Shown piece after piece: positions 10,458 through 19,586 of a stretch of DNA of 64,000 bases. Within the stretch, counting starts at the first letter, position 1, and each line of letters starts with the position of its first letter. This DNA comes from Glutamicibacter nicotianae. GTDB taxonomy: Bacteria; Actinomycetota; Actinomycetes; Actinomycetales; Micrococcaceae. The stretch covers positions 124,001 through 188,000 of the forward strand of contig NZ_BJNE01000003.1 in NCBI RefSeq assembly GCF_006539525.1, read 5' to 3'. The position numbers were made by a program, and so were the translations under genes. The notes beneath the pieces were generated by a model, which did not search any database, was not told where the DNA came from, and saw only the letters and a program-made list of their open reading frames with translations.

Positions 10458-11237
10458 ATGGGACAGAAGATTAACCCGAACGGTTTCCGTCTCGGCATCA
10501 CCACCGATCACGTTTCCCACTGGTTCGCTGATTCCAGCAAGCCAGGCCAGCGCTACGCTGACTACGTGAAGGAAGATGTCCAGATCCGCGCCCTGCTGTC
10601 TAACGGCATGGACCGCGCTGGCATCGCCCGCGTCGAGATCGAGCGTACCCGTGACCGCGTACGTGTGGATATCCACACTGCACGTCCAGGTATCGTCATT
10701 GGTCGTCGCGGCGCAGAAGCTGACCGCATTCGCGGCGAGCTGGAAAAGCTCACCAAGAAGCAGGTTCAGCTGAACATCCTCGAGGTCAAGAACCCTGACA
10801 TGGAGGCCATGCTGGTCGCCCAGGGCATTGCCGAGCAGCTTGCTTCCCGCGTGGCTTTCCGCCGTGCGATGAAGAAGGCAATGCAGTCGGCAATGCGCGC
10901 TGGTGCCAAGGGCATCCGCGTTCAGTGCTCCGGTCGACTTGGCGGCGCAGAAATGTCCCGCAAGGAGTTCTACCGCGAAGGCCGTGTGCCGCTGCACACC
11001 CTGCGCGCGAACATCGACTTCGGCAAGTTCGAAGCCAAGACCACCTTCGGCCGCATCGGCGTGAAGGTCTGGATCTACAAGGGTGACGTTACCGCCAAGG
11101 AACTGGCTGCACAGCAGGCTGCTGCTCCAGCTCGTGGAGGCCGTGGCGGCAACGACCGTCCACGTGGCGGCGAACGCCGTCGTCGCAACGATCGCAAGGG
11201 CGCTGCAGCTCCGGCTGCGGAAGGAGGACAGGCTTAA
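10458..11237 (+). CDS. rpsC: 30S ribosomal protein S3 with Arg/Gly-rich tail
   Basis: Part of the mRNA entry tunnel. 259 residues. N-terminal [16 protein letters not shown] type-2 domain ([16 protein letters not shown]) and the C-terminal S3 domain are intact. After about residue 220 comes a low-complexity basic tail ([19 protein letters not shown], then an Ala-rich end) longer than the enterobacterial protein; such tails are common in actinobacteria. It abuts both rplV and rplP with no intergenic bases. Confidence 0.97.
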   Translation: MGQKINPNGFRLGITTDHVSHWFADSSKPGQRYADYVKEDVQIRALLSNGMDRAGIARVEIERTRDRVRVDIHTARPGIVIGRRGAEADRIRGELEKLTKKQVQLNILEVKNPDMEAMLVAQGIAEQLASRVAFRRAMKKAMQSAMRAGAKGIRVQCSGRLGGAEMSRKEFYREGRVPLHTLRANIDFGKFEAKTTFGRIGVKVWIYKGDVTAKELAAQQAAAPARGGRGGNDRPRGGERRRRNDRKGAAAPAAEGGQA

Positions 11238-11654
11238 ATGCTTATCCCACGTCGTGTGAAGTTCCGCAAGCAGCACCACCCGAAGCGTTCGGGCGCTGCT
11301 AAGGGCGGCACCACCGTAGCATTCGGTGAGTTCGGTATCCAGGCGTTGACCCCGGCTTACGTGACTAACCGTCAGATCGAAGCCGCTCGTATCGCCATGA
11401 CCCGTTACATCAAGCGTGGCGGTAAGGTCTGGATCAACATCTACCCAGACCGTCCGCTGACCAAGAAGCCTGCCGAAACCCGCATGGGTTCCGGTAAGGG
11501 TTCGCCGGAGTGGTGGGTCGCCAACGTCAAGCCAGGACGAGTCATGTTTGAACTCGGTGGCGTCAGTGAAGAGGTAGCTAAAGAGGCATTGCGTCTTGCA
11601 ATCCACAAGCTGCCAATGAAGGCACGCATCGTGCGTCGTGAAGGTGGTGAATAG
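11238..11654 (+). CDS. rplP: 50S ribosomal protein L16
   Basis: Binds near the A-site tRNA elbow. 138 residues, starting [15 protein letters not shown], with [19 protein letters not shown] intact. Starts immediately after the rpsC stop; rpmC begins two bases after its own stop. Confidence 0.98.
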   Translation: MLIPRRVKFRKQHHPKRSGAAKGGTTVAFGEFGIQALTPAYVTNRQIEAARIAMTRYIKRGGKVWINIYPDRPLTKKPAETRMGSGKGSPEWWVANVKPGRVMFELGGVSEEVAKEALRLAIHKLPMKARIVRREGGE

Positions 11655-11656
11655 GG

Positions 11657-11920
11657 ATGTCTATCGGTTCGAAGGACCTTAGCATTGAGTCCCTGGACGG
11701 CTTCGATACCGCTCGTTTGAACGAGGAATTGAAGAAGGCCAAGGCAGAACTGTTCAACCTGCGTTTCCAGTCGGCTACCGGCCAGCTGGAATCCCACGGG
11801 AACCTGAAGGCAATCAAGCGCGATATCGCCCGCATCTACACTGTGCTGCGCGAGCGCGAGCTGGGCATTCGTGAGGATGTCGTTGTTCCGGTTGAAGAAA
11901 CCAAGAAGGATTCCAAGTAA
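11657..11920 (+). CDS. rpmC: 50S ribosomal protein L29 (extended)
   Basis: Small tunnel-exit protein. 87 residues against about 65 in many bacteria. The L29 core ([22 protein letters not shown]) is flanked by an N-terminal extension of about 20 residues and a charged tail ending EETKKDSK. The stop overlaps the rpsQ start by one base. Confidence 0.96.
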   Translation: MSIGSKDLSIESLDGFDTARLNEELKKAKAELFNLRFQSATGQLESHGNLKAIKRDIARIYTVLRERELGIREDVVVPVEETKKDSK

Positions 11921-12207
11921 TGAGCGAGAAGGAGAACGGTGTGGATAACGCTACCGAGCGTAACGACCGCAAGACCCTCCGTGGTTACGTGGTATCCGAC
12001 AAGATGCAGAAGACCATCGTCGTAGACGTTGAGGACCGTGTGAAGCACGCCCTCTACGGCAAGGTTATGCGTCGCAACAAGAACGTAAAGGCTCACGACG
12101 AGAACAACGAAGCCGGCATCGGCGACTTGGTTGTCATCGCTGAGACCCGCCCGCTGTCCGCTGACAAGCGCTGGCGTCTCGTTGAGATCGTAGAGAAGGC
12201 TAAGTAA
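11920..12207 (+). CDS. rpsQ: 30S ribosomal protein S17
   Basis: Early-assembly 16S rRNA-binding protein. 95 residues, with [20 protein letters not shown] and [15 protein letters not shown] as family signatures. A short acidic N-terminus precedes the OB fold; an internal GTG (11941) is an alternative start. Last gene of this operon segment: a strong terminator follows and rplN is 3 kb away. Confidence 0.97.
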   Translation: MSEKENGVDNATERNDRKTLRGYVVSDKMQKTIVVDVEDRVKHALYGKVMRRNKNVKAHDENNEAGIGDLVVIAETRPLSADKRWRLVEIVEKAK

Positions 12208-12242
12208 GCTTCCCCGCGATTTCACGGATCTCGTGATTGACG

Positions 12243-12286
12243 AAACGCCCCGGACTTTTCGCAAGAAGAGTCCGGGGCGTTTCTGT
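12243..12286 (+). terminator. Terminator closing the S10 operon segment
   Basis: A 14-bp perfect stem (12243-12256 with 12269-12282), extended by three weaker pairs around a CGCAAG loop, then TTTCTGT. It separates rpsQ from the non-ribosomal insert downstream. Confidence 0.88.
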
Positions 12287-12395
12287 ATTCAATGCCGTGA
12301 ATGGCATCTGGCACCGACCCACAGAACGGGACGTGCACTAATTGACCGCAGCTGACGGCTACCTGACCGCCAATAGTAACTGCGGTGTTGGCAGG

Positions 12396-13187
12396 CTAGA
12401 TTCTGCCCTGCCGATAAGTTCGAGGGGAATAACCCAGCACCTTCCGGAAATCGGCAGCGAGATGGGCTTGATCTGAATATCCCAGCTCCGCGGCAATGCC
12501 AGCGATGGAGGCCCCAGGGTCATCGCGCAGCCTACGGGCTGCTTCTTGCAAGCGATAGCGCCGAATCACTGCCAACGGTCCCAGACCCAAATACCGTTCC
12601 GACATCCGTTGCAGGCTGCGCGAACTGAGCGACAGGTGTTGGGCCAATTGGGAAACCCTCACGATCCCACGTTCCATGGCGACGGCGTCGAGCAATTCAT
12701 TGGCACGCAGGCCTTCGCGCGACACGTGTGGAAGATGGGCGTTGAACCACGAGCTGAAGGCATCAGCACAGGCGGCCCCGTTGCTTTCGTGGGGGCCCCG
12801 CGTTTTGATCTCGGTGATCGCGGCCAGCAGCTCAGGCGCGTTGAACTGGATTTCCTGGTCCAGCAGCTGCACAGGCTCCACGCCCAGAGCCTGAGCAGCT
12901 GCGTGCCGGAGCAAGGCTGCAACGGCCCATCCGCTGCCGGACAAGTCGCGGTGCGATGCTCCGCTGGCCGGGCCGGAAAGCGTTACCCCCTCTGCCTGAA
13001 CGACCAGATTCATTTGCGGAAAGGGCAGCAATTCCTGCCTTGAGGTGCGTCCCGGGGCAATATCCCATTCCACTAGCCAAAACCACGAGACCAACTGGCT
13101 GAGGCACGGATCGGGCGAGTAGCGCTCGATTGCCGGTAAGCGGGCGGGATACAAAACGCCGCGCGGATCTGCTGCAGCTTCCTCCAT
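12396..13187 (-). CDS. AraC/XylS-type transcriptional regulator
   Basis: 263 residues. The N-terminal half is a sensor region with no recognised ligand motif; the C-terminal region (about 170-262) is an AraC double helix-turn-helix: RVSQLAQHLSLSSRSLQR, then IAGIAAELGYSDQAHLAADFR and the closing GYSPRTYRQ. It is divergent from the VOC gene with a 70-base gap containing a direct repeat (TACAAG twice, 18 bases apart), so control of the VOC gene and of itself is plausible. It lies on the opposite strand to the ribosomal genes around it. Effector unknown. Confidence 0.9.
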   Translation of the reverse strand: MEEAAADPRGVLYPARLPAIERYSPDPCLSQLVSWFWLVEWDIAPGRTSRQELLPFPQMNLVVQAEGVTLSGPASGASHRDLSGSGWAVAALLRHAAAQALGVEPVQLLDQEIQFNAPELLAAITEIKTRGPHESNGAACADAFSSWFNAHLPHVSREGLRANELLDAVAMERGIVRVSQLAQHLSLSSRSLQRMSERYLGLGPLAVIRRYRLQEAARRLRDDPGASIAGIAAELGYSDQAHLAADFRKVLGYSPRTYRQGRI

Positions 13188-13200
13188 GGCCTACCACCCG

Positions 13201-13224
13201 TACAAGTTGTCGCATATTTACAAG
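13201..13224. promoter_or_regulatory. Direct repeat between araC-like and VOC genes, candidate operator
   Basis: TACAAG occurs at 13201-13206 and 13219-13224, same orientation, 18 bases start to start. AraC-family proteins commonly bind paired direct half-sites roughly two helical turns apart. The location in a 70-base divergent promoter supports this; binding is inferred. Confidence 0.35.
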
Positions 13225-13245
13225 ATCCAGCGTGCCACACACTCC

Positions 13246-13251
13246 TAGGCT
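13246..13251 (+). promoter_or_regulatory. -10 box of leaderless VOC mRNA
   Basis: TAGGCT ends six bases before the ATG at 13258, so transcription would start at or next to the start codon. No Shine-Dalgarno is present. The -35 is weak (TTTACA at 13217-13222 is too far). Confidence 0.5.
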
Positions 13252-13257
13252 GAAGAT

Positions 13258-13764
13258 ATGGAAAATCTCGAAGAAGCCACGCACGGCGTGACAGGAAGGC
13301 ATACCACTGCTGGCGTGCCGCATGGGGTCACCAGCTTGACGCCATTCTTGGCGGTACCCAACGCAAGGGCAGCCCTGGACTTCTATGCAGAAGTCTTTGG
13401 CGCCACCGTATTGGATTCGACCGAAATGGGCGGGGCAGTAGTCCACGCGGAGATAGATTTCGGCAATGGCCACTTGCAGATTGGCGAACCGTCACCTGCC
13501 TATGGATTGGTCGGGCCACCGGCCGTCCCGAACGCCTGCTATTCCTTGCGATACTACTGCGAAAATGCAGATGCGGTAGTGGCCAGGGCCAAAGCCGCAG
13601 GTGCCGCGATTCGAGAGCCACTGAGCAACTTCGTCTCGGGGGACCGCTTTGCATCAATCCTCGATCCCTTTGGCGTCCGCTGGTCCATCATGTCAAGGGT
13701 TCAGGATCTGTCGACGGAAGAGAGCGCACGGCGTGTAGCGCAGTGGGCATCGCAGCAATCGTGA
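13258..13764 (+). CDS. VOC-fold (glyoxalase/PhnB-like) protein
   Basis: 168 residues. After a 25-residue leader, the region LTPFLAVPNARAALDFYAEVFGA starts a vicinal-oxygen-chelate domain with the paired beta-alpha-beta-beta-beta units; FASILDPFGVRWSIM closes the second half. This resembles PhnB/YdcE-like proteins that bind small molecules or confer resistance, but the substrate cannot be read from sequence. The AraC-type gene is divergent, suggesting regulated expression. No Shine-Dalgarno; a TAGGCT box six bases upstream suggests a leaderless message. Confidence 0.85.
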   Translation: MENLEEATHGVTGRHTTAGVPHGVTSLTPFLAVPNARAALDFYAEVFGATVLDSTEMGGAVVHAEIDFGNGHLQIGEPSPAYGLVGPPAVPNACYSLRYYCENADAVVARAKAAGAAIREPLSNFVSGDRFASILDPFGVRWSIMSRVQDLSTEESARRVAQWASQQS

Positions 13765-13850
13765 ATTGGACAAAGGCTTAGCTGGACGCGAACCGACCAG
13801 CAACGAACGGATGGGAAAGCGTCCTGACCGGAATCACAATTCGGATCGCG

Positions 13851-13856
13851 TAGGCT
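13851..13856 (+). promoter_or_regulatory. -10 box of leaderless EEP mRNA
   Basis: TAGGCT ends six bases before GTG 13863, the same box and spacing as at the VOC gene. This also supports GTG 13863 over ATG 13866 as the start. Confidence 0.5.
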
Positions 13857-13862
13857 CGGGGC

Positions 13863-14819
13863 GTGATGATTCGACGACGAATGCCGTACTTTCGGTGGTC
13901 TGCCGGTGCGGTTCTGGTTCTCGCCCTGGCTATTGGAGCCCTTCCGTATCTGGGTTTCCTCAGCGGCGGATGGATTCCAAAGCTCCAGGCCTTCCAGCCT
14001 TACCTCCTGCTCCTTCTGGCAGCGGGCCTCGTTATGGGCCTGCTGCGCAAGACGTGGATGATCAGCGGATGCCTGTTCGTGCTCCTGCTTTGCGGGACAG
14101 TGCCCAACGTGCAACTGAACGCTGTCGAGGGGCAGTCGGGAAACGGCAACTCCGAGCTGGTCGTCTTATCGTTCAATGCGTTGAAAGCCGGAGCGGACCC
14201 TGAACAGCTCGCGGAAGTGATCAGCAGTACGAAACCGCAGATTCTCGTCCTGGTGGAAACCAGCGAACCATTGCACCGGCAGCTCGCAGGGCGCGGCGCC
14301 CTGGACGACCTCGGCTATCGGAGCCACGAGGCGCCCAGTGGGGGAGAACGGGATACCGTGATCTTTTCAAAGTATCCATTGCAGGAACGCGCCAGCGATC
14401 TGGATGCAGAAGCCACGGGTTGGTATTCCTTGCCTGTCGTCGATGTGCAGGCACCTGGCGGCCTCGTGAGCGTGGCCGGCATCCATATCTATCCGCCAGT
14501 CGGCGATGCGCAAAGGTGGGAGCGGGGCTTGGCTTCAGTCATCGACTGGTCGGAACAGCAGAAGAACAATCCGGTGATCCTTGCCGGCGACTTCAACTCC
14601 GTTCGCTCGCATCCTGCATTCCGTGCCCTGGGGGAAGGATTAGTGCAGGCTGGCGGCTTCTTGCCCCGCCCGACCTGGCCAGCTGGCCGGAGCTTCCCGC
14701 CGCTGATCGGCATTGACCATATATTGGCGAAGGAACTCACTGTTACGGGGTCTTCTTCCCATGCGGTCGGAGGTTCGGATCACCTGGCGGTAAGCGCAAC
14801 GTTCGAGTTCTTGGATTGA
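13863..14819 (+). CDS. Membrane-anchored endonuclease/exonuclease/phosphatase-family hydrolase
   Basis: 318 residues: about three N-terminal membrane helices (residues 10-85), then an extracytoplasmic EEP domain. EEP motifs in order: LSFNAL (Asn), LVETSEP (Glu), GIHIYPP, LAGDFNSV, GIDHIL and GSDHLAV, so the metal-dependent phosphodiesterase active site appears complete. Substrate is unknown; similar actinobacterial proteins are annotated only as EEP-family. It lies 98 bases after the VOC gene and has its own -10 box. Confidence 0.88.
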   Translation: MMIRRRMPYFRWSAGAVLVLALAIGALPYLGFLSGGWIPKLQAFQPYLLLLLAAGLVMGLLRKTWMISGCLFVLLLCGTVPNVQLNAVEGQSGNGNSELVVLSFNALKAGADPEQLAEVISSTKPQILVLVETSEPLHRQLAGRGALDDLGYRSHEAPSGGERDTVIFSKYPLQERASDLDAEATGWYSLPVVDVQAPGGLVSVAGIHIYPPVGDAQRWERGLASVIDWSEQQKNNPVILAGDFNSVRSHPAFRALGEGLVQAGGFLPRPTWPAGRSFPPLIGIDHILAKELTVTGSSSHAVGGSDHLAVSATFEFLD

Positions 14820-15283
14820 ACCGAAAAATAATCCCACTTATGGCAATCTGCCCGACTTTCGTCCGCGAGAGCGCTCGGAGGGAACTCGAAAGGCAGACGG
14901 AAGCCGCTGCAAGCGGCGAGCTGCCTCAACCGATGCCAGCACCAAAACCCCGGAATTCAGGGATTCTGGAGTGCCAACGGTGTGACGAACGACGCTCGCC
15001 TTTCTCATACCACACCATTTCGGATTCGCGCCACTCTAGGCTAGACTTAAGAATCTGTGCGCATGATGTTCGAGGACTATCCACCTTCGGCATAATGCAG
15101 TGCGGTCCAAATCCGTTTGGCCGCGCAAGCGCAGCCTCGATATTTTACGCCTCGGCCCTGCCGGCAATTGGGATCAGCATTCGGTGCGCCCGCGCCAGTG
15201 GGGGTAAGCGATACGTATCGTGGAGACCATATCCGTTCCGCAAGGCTCATTCATGAGAACCAGCGAGACGACAGGAGTAAGAA
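14820..15283 (+). promoter_or_regulatory. Upstream region and leader of the spc operon
   Basis: 464 bases without a supported gene; a 146-codon frame here has no family features. Promoter candidates are TTCGGA (15019-15024) with TAGACT (15042-15047), 17-base spacing, and TTCGAG (15069-15074) with CATAAT (15091-15096), 16-base spacing. Either gives a leader of roughly 180-235 bases before rplN. The insert upstream explains why a separate promoter is needed here. Confidence 0.45.
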
Positions 15284-15655
15284 GTGATTCAGCAGGAGTC
15301 GCGACTGAAGGTTGCCGATAACACCGGTGCCAAGGAAATCCTTGCCATTCGTGTTCTTGGCGGCTCGAAGCGTCGCTACGCAAGCATTGGCGACACCATT
15401 GTCGCTACCGTCAAGGATGCAATTCCTGGCGGCAACGTGAAGAAGGGCGACGTCGTCAAGGCAGTCGTCGTTCGCACCAAGAAGGAAATCCGTCGTGCAG
15501 ACGGTTCCTACATCAAGTTCGACGAGAACGCTGCAGTGATCCTCAAGGGTGACGCTGCCGATCCTCGTGGCACTCGTATTTTCGGCCCAGTGGGCCGCGA
15601 GCTTCGTGACAAGAAGTTCATGAAGATCGTTTCCCTGGCTCCGGAGGTGCTGTAA
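15284..15655 (+). CDS. rplN: 50S ribosomal protein L14
   Basis: Binds 23S rRNA at the subunit interface. 123 residues; GTG start with ACAGGAG 9 bases upstream; sequence [18 protein letters not shown] is canonical. First gene of the spc operon here, preceded by its own long leader instead of directly by rpsQ. Confidence 0.98.
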   Translation: MIQQESRLKVADNTGAKEILAIRVLGGSKRRYASIGDTIVATVKDAIPGGNVKKGDVVKAVVVRTKKEIRRADGSYIKFDENAAVILKGDAADPRGTRIFGPVGRELRDKKFMKIVSLAPEVL

Positions 15656-15657
15656 CC

Positions 15658-16002
15658 ATGGGCGCAAAGATCAAGAAGGGTGACCTGGTCCAGGTCATCG
15701 CTGGCAAGGATCGTGGCCTGCAGGGCAAGGTCCTGAAGGTCATCACCGAGACCAACCGCGTGCTGGTCGAAGGCGTCAACCGCGTCACCAAGCACACCAA
15801 GGCAGGTCAGACCGAATCCGGTTCGGCCACCGGCGGCATCGAGGTTGTCGAGGCTCCAGTGCACGTTTCCAACGTTGCAGTGGTTGACCCAGAGACCAAG
15901 AAGCCAACCCGCGTCGGCTTCCGCGAGGAAACCGTTGAAAAGAACGGCGTGTCCAAGACTGTACGCGTCCGTTACGCCAAGGCTTCCGGAAAGGATCTGT
16001 AA
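15658..16002 (+). CDS. rplX: 50S ribosomal protein L24
   Basis: Assembly initiator for the 50S subunit. 114 residues with the KOW motif [20 protein letters not shown] at residues 5-24. Starts two bases after rplN; its stop overlaps the rplE start by one base. Confidence 0.97.
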   Translation: MGAKIKKGDLVQVIAGKDRGLQGKVLKVITETNRVLVEGVNRVTKHTKAGQTESGSATGGIEVVEAPVHVSNVAVVDPETKKPTRVGFREETVEKNGVSKTVRVRYAKASGKDL

Positions 16003-16571
16003 TGACTGAAGCAGCCACCAAGATCCAGCCACGTCTGAAGGCTAAGTACGCAGCTGACATCCGCCCTGCCCTGCAGGAGCAGTTCAACTACGCCAACCCA
16101 ATGCAGGTACCATCCCTGACCAAGGTTGTCGTGAACATGGGTGTTGGCGAAGCGGCCAAGGACTCGAAGCTCATTGAAGGCGCCGTACGCGACCTGACCG
16201 CAATTACCGGTCAGAAGCCAGTGGTTACCAAGGCCCGCAAGTCGATCGCTCAGTTCAAGCTGCGCGAAGGCATGCCAATCGGTACCCACACCACCCTGCG
16301 TAACGATCGCATGTGGGAATTCGTCGACCGCCTGATCACCCTGGCACTGCCTCGTATCCGCGACTTCCGCGGCCTGAGCGACCGCCAGTTCGATGGCAAT
16401 GGCAACTACACTTTCGGTCTGACCGAACAGTCGATGTTCCATGAAATCGATGTGGACAAGGTTGACCGCGTACGTGGTATGGACATCACCGTCGTTACCA
16501 CCGCCAAGACTGATGACGAAGGCCGTGCCTTGCTCAAGGCTCTGGGCTTCCCATTCAAGACCAACAACTAA
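16002..16571 (+). CDS. rplE: 50S ribosomal protein L5
   Basis: 5S rRNA-binding protein of the central protuberance. 189 residues with [16 protein letters not shown] and the conserved [13 protein letters not shown] segment. In many bacteria rpsN follows directly; here only 57 bases separate rplE from rpsH, so S14 must be encoded elsewhere. Confidence 0.97.
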   Translation: MTEAATKIQPRLKAKYAADIRPALQEQFNYANPMQVPSLTKVVVNMGVGEAAKDSKLIEGAVRDLTAITGQKPVVTKARKSIAQFKLREGMPIGTHTTLRNDRMWEFVDRLITLALPRIRDFRGLSDRQFDGNGNYTFGLTEQSMFHEIDVDKVDRVRGMDITVVTTAKTDDEGRALLKALGFPFKTNN

Positions 16572-16628
16572 TCTCACTACGTTACAGGTCCGCTAAGGAA
16601 ACCGTAACGAGGAAGGGCTGAAGCCCAC

Positions 16629-17027
16629 ATGTCTATGACAGATCCAGTCGCAGATATGCTGACTCGTCTGCGCAACGCCAACTCGGCTTACCACGACACT
16701 GTGTCGATGCCGTCGAGCAAGCTGAAAGTGCGCATTGCAAACATCCTCAAGGAACAGGGCTACATCGCCTCGTTCGAGGAAGTAGCAGCAGAAGTCGGCA
16801 AGACTCTGACTATCACTTTGAAGTATGGCCCATCGCGTGAGCGTTCGATCGCTGGCGTACGCCGTATCTCCAAGCCAGGTCTTCGCGTTTACGCAAAGTC
16901 CACCAACCTGCCTCACGTGCTCGGTGGCCTTGGCATCGCTATCCTGTCCACCTCCTCCGGTCTGCTTACCGACCGTCAGGCTGCAAAGAAGGGCGTGGGT
17001 GGGGAAGTCCTCGCCTACGTCTGGTAA
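16629..17027 (+). CDS. rpsH: 30S ribosomal protein S8
   Basis: Central-domain 16S rRNA binder and, in enterobacteria, repressor of the spc operon. 132 residues with [16 protein letters not shown] and the C-terminal [10 protein letters not shown]. Two in-frame ATGs (16629 and 16635) are possible starts; neither has an ideally spaced Shine-Dalgarno. Confidence 0.97.
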   Translation: MSMTDPVADMLTRLRNANSAYHDTVSMPSSKLKVRIANILKEQGYIASFEEVAAEVGKTLTITLKYGPSRERSIAGVRRISKPGLRVYAKSTNLPHVLGGLGIAILSTSSGLLTDRQAAKKGVGGEVLAYVW

Positions 17028-17047
17028 CGGGAAAGGGGAAACATACA

Positions 17048-17584
17048 ATGTCACGTATTGGACGTCTTCCGATTTCCGTACCTGCCAACGTTGAGTTGAA
17101 TGTCGACGGCCAGCTGGTCGCCGTCAAGGGTCCCAAGGGTGAACTTTCGATCACCGTCAAGGCTCCAATCACCGTTGCCAAGGACGAGAACACTGTTACC
17201 GTCAGCCGCCCGAACGACTCCCGCGAGGCTCGTTCGCTGCACGGTCTGACCCGCACCCTGATCAACAACATGATCGTTGGTGTGACCGAGGGTTACGAGA
17301 AGAAGCTCGAAATCCACGGTACCGGTTACCGCGTACAGGCTAAGGGTGCCGACCTGGAGCTTGCTCTGGGCTACTCGCACCCAGTGAAGGTTGCTGCCGT
17401 TGACGGCATCACCTTCTCGGTCGAGGGCAACAACAAGATCACCGTTGCTGGTATCGACAAGCAGCACGTCGGTGAGGTTGCCGCTAACATCCGCAAGCTG
17501 CGCAAGACCGAGCCTTACAAGGGCAAGGGCATTCGCTACGCTGGCGAGATCATCCGCCGCAAGGTCGGAAAGGCTGGTAAGTAA
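17048..17584 (+). CDS. rplF: 50S ribosomal protein L6
   Basis: Lies near the factor-binding centre. 178 residues beginning [15 protein letters not shown], two tandem L6 folds, ending with [29 protein letters not shown] precedes the ATG. rplR follows after two bases. Confidence 0.98.
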   Translation: MSRIGRLPISVPANVELNVDGQLVAVKGPKGELSITVKAPITVAKDENTVTVSRPNDSREARSLHGLTRTLINNMIVGVTEGYEKKLEIHGTGYRVQAKGADLELALGYSHPVKVAAVDGITFSVEGNNKITVAGIDKQHVGEVAANIRKLRKTEPYKGKGIRYAGEIIRRKVGKAGK

Positions 17585-17586
17585 AC

Positions 17587-17958
17587 ATGGCTATCGGAAT
17601 CAAGGGCAAGAGCAAGTCCGCTCAGCGCGGTCGTCGTCACCAGCGTTTGCGCAAGCACATCGTTGGTACCTCCGTTCGTCCACGCCTGGTTGTCAACCGC
17701 TCGGCTCGTCACATCTTCGTACAGATCGTAGACGACTCGCAGGGCATCACCCTGGCCAGCGCATCGACCATGGAAGCAGATCTTCGCGCAAGCGATGCCG
17801 ACAAGACCGCAAAGTCCAAGCGCATTGGCGAGCTCGTTGCAGAGCGCGCCAAGGCTGCTGGCATCGAAGCAGTTGTCTTCGACCGCGGTGGCAACAAGTA
17901 CCACGGTCGCGTGGCTGCTGTTGCTGAAGGCGCACGTGAAGGTGGGCTGGCACTGTGA
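17587..17958 (+). CDS. rplR: 50S ribosomal protein L18
   Basis: 5S rRNA-binding protein. 123 residues; [21 protein letters not shown] and [14 protein letters not shown] are family signatures. The stop overlaps the rpsE start by four bases (GTGA), indicating coupling. Confidence 0.97.
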   Translation: MAIGIKGKSKSAQRGRRHQRLRKHIVGTSVRPRLVVNRSARHIFVQIVDDSQGITLASASTMEADLRASDADKTAKSKRIGELVAERAKAAGIEAVVFDRGGNKYHGRVAAVAEGAREGGLAL

Positions 17959-18665
17959 GCGAAGCAACTAACAAGAAGGAAACTCAGGTGTCTGAAGCTA
18001 CTGAAGCAGTCGAGACTGCATCGGCTCCCGCTACCGAGAACGCAGGATCCCGTCGCGGCGAAGGCCGCGGTCGTGGTGAAGGCCGTGGACGTGGCGAAGG
18101 CCGCGGTCGTGGTCGCGACCAGAAGGATAACCGCAACGAAGACAAGGACAAGTTCCTTGAGCGCGTTGTAGCTATCAACCGCGTCTCCAAGGTCGTCAAG
18201 GGTGGTCGTCGCTTCAGCTTCACCGCACTTGTGGTCGTTGGCGACGGCAACGGTCTGGTTGGCGTTGGCTACGGTAAGGCCAAGGAAGTTCCTGCTGCTA
18301 TCGCCAAGGGCGTTGAAGAGGCCAAGAAGTCCTTCTTCCGCGTTCCACGCGTTGGCACTACCATTCCACACCTGGTCAAGGGTGAGGCCGCCGCTGGCGT
18401 CGTCTTGCTCCGCCCAGCAGCTCCTGGTACCGGTGTTATCGCCGGCGGTCCAGTGCGCGCCGTGTTGGAGTGCGCAGGCATCCACGACATCCTGTCGAAG
18501 TCGATGGGTTCCCAGAACCAGATCAACATCGTTCAGGGCACCATTGCTGCACTGAAGGCTCTGGAAGAGCCCCAGGCTGTTGCTGCTCGCCGCGGTCTTC
18601 CGCTGGACGAGGTTGCACCAGCAGCAATGCTGCGTCACATCCAGTCCCAGAAGGCAGGTGCTTAA
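17955..18665 (+). CDS. rpsE: 30S ribosomal protein S5 with GEGRGR repeat extension
   Basis: Contributes to decoding fidelity and the mRNA entry helicase. 236 residues against about 170 in E. coli. The S5 double-stranded-RNA-binding domain begins near residue 68 ([18 protein letters not shown]), with [16 protein letters not shown] and the C-terminal domain intact. The first 60 residues are an extension: an acidic start, then three copies of Gly-Glu-Gly-Arg-Gly-Arg (35-52) encoded by an 18-base tandem repeat at 18057-18110. The GTG start is coupled to rplR. Confidence 0.97.
   Translation: MSEATNKKETQVSEATEAVETASAPATENAGSRRGEGRGRGEGRGRGEGRGRGRDQKDNRNEDKDKFLERVVAINRVSKVVKGGRRFSFTALVVVGDGNGLVGVGYGKAKEVPAAIAKGVEEAKKSFFRVPRVGTTIPHLVKGEAAAGVVLLRPAAPGTGVIAGGPVRAVLECAGIHDILSKSMGSQNQINIVQGTIAALKALEEPQAVAARRGLPLDEVAPAAMLRHIQSQKAGA
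18057..18110 (+). repeat. Three 18-base tandem repeats inside rpsE
   Basis: Three imperfect copies of an 18-base unit encode (GEGRGR)x3 in the S5 N-terminal extension; differences are mostly at third codon positions. Being a multiple of three, copy-number change would keep the frame. Confidence 0.9.
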
Positions 18666-18668
18666 TCA

Positions 18669-18875
18669 ATGGCTAAGAACATTGTTCCAAGCGACGCCAA
18701 GCTGGCAATCACCCAGGTCAAGTCCATCATTGGTGGTAACCAGGGCCAGCGCGACGTTGTTCGCTCGCTGGGTCTGAAGCGCATCGGTCACACCGTTGTC
18801 CGCACCGCCGATCCTGTGACTGTTGGCATGGTCAACAAGGTCCCACACCTGCTGAAGGTCGAGGAGGCGAAGTAG
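18669..18875 (+). CDS. rpmD: 50S ribosomal protein L30
   Basis: Small 50S protein, 68 residues, slightly longer than the usual 60. Core [26 protein letters not shown] is typical. Between rpsE and rplO with gaps of 3 and 2 bases. Confidence 0.96.
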   Translation: MAKNIVPSDAKLAITQVKSIIGGNQGQRDVVRSLGLKRIGHTVVRTADPVTVGMVNKVPHLLKVEEAK

Positions 18876-18877
18876 AG

Positions 18878-19330
18878 ATGGCTGAAGAAAAAGCACTTAA
18901 GGTTCACCACCTGCGCCCAGCTGAGGGTGCCAAGACCGCTAAGACCCGCGTGGGTCGCGGTGAGGGCTCGAAGGGCAAGACCGCAGGTCGCGGTACCAAG
19001 GGTACCAAGGCTCGTTACCAGGTGAAGGCAGGCTTCGCAGGTGGTCAGCTTCCGCTGCACATGCGTCTGCCAAAGCTGCGCGGCTTCAAGAACCCGTTCC
19101 GCGTCGAGTTCCAGGTTGTAAACCTGGACAAGATCTCGGAGCTGTTCCCAGAAGGCGGCGAAGTCACCGTCGAGGCACTGGTTGCCAAGGGCGCCGTTCG
19201 CAAGAACCAGCCTGTCAAGGTCCTGGGCACCGGCGACATCACGGTCAAGGTTGACGTGAAGGTTGACGCCTTCTCGACTTCCGCAGCCGAGAAGATTGCT
19301 GCTGCTGGCGGCTCGGCAAACACCCTCTAA
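18878..19330 (+). CDS. rplO: 50S ribosomal protein L15
   Basis: Late-assembly 50S protein. 150 residues; the Gly-rich N-terminal region ([20 protein letters not shown]) and [14 protein letters not shown] are canonical. Closed by a terminator, so secY is expressed at least partly from its own promoter. Confidence 0.97.
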   Translation: MAEEKALKVHHLRPAEGAKTAKTRVGRGEGSKGKTAGRGTKGTKARYQVKAGFAGGQLPLHMRLPKLRGFKNPFRVEFQVVNLDKISELFPEGGEVTVEALVAKGAVRKNQPVKVLGTGDITVKVDVKVDAFSTSAAEKIAAAGGSANTL

Positions 19331-19351
19331 TACAGGGTCAAGCCTTTGAAT

Positions 19352-19397
19352 AGTCCCGGTTCGGGTTGAGCAATCAACGCGAACCGGGACTTTCTTT
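19352..19397 (+). terminator. Terminator after rplO
   Basis: Perfect 12-bp stem AGTCCCGGTTCG (19352-19363) with 19380-19391, followed by TTTCTTTT. It divides the spc operon from secY. Confidence 0.9.
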
Positions 19398-19498
19398 TAC
19401 TCTCGGCGAAACATTCTAAGATTTCTAATAATTGCTTGGCTGATTAGTCAGTTTAGTCCCAATTCTGCAAACATTCCTGCGCTTTTCGTGTGGCGCAT

Positions 19499-19529
19499 TT
19501 GGCAGGATTGCCTAACTGACCGCTAGAAT
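19499..19529 (+). promoter_or_regulatory. Candidate secY promoter
   Basis: TTGGCA (19499-19504) and TAGAAT (19524-19529) are separated by 19 bases. A hairpin in the presumed leader (19537-19546 with 19550-19560, one bulged base) precedes the secY Shine-Dalgarno. Confidence 0.5.
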
Positions 19530-19586
19530 CGTTAGGTCTGGGAAGAATCTCTTCCCCAGACTCAAGCACTTACTTCAGGAGGACGC

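Noticed and set aside
14816-15256. 146-codon plus-strand frame before rplN
   Set aside because: No family features, starts inside the EEP stop region and covers the promoter candidates of the spc operon.
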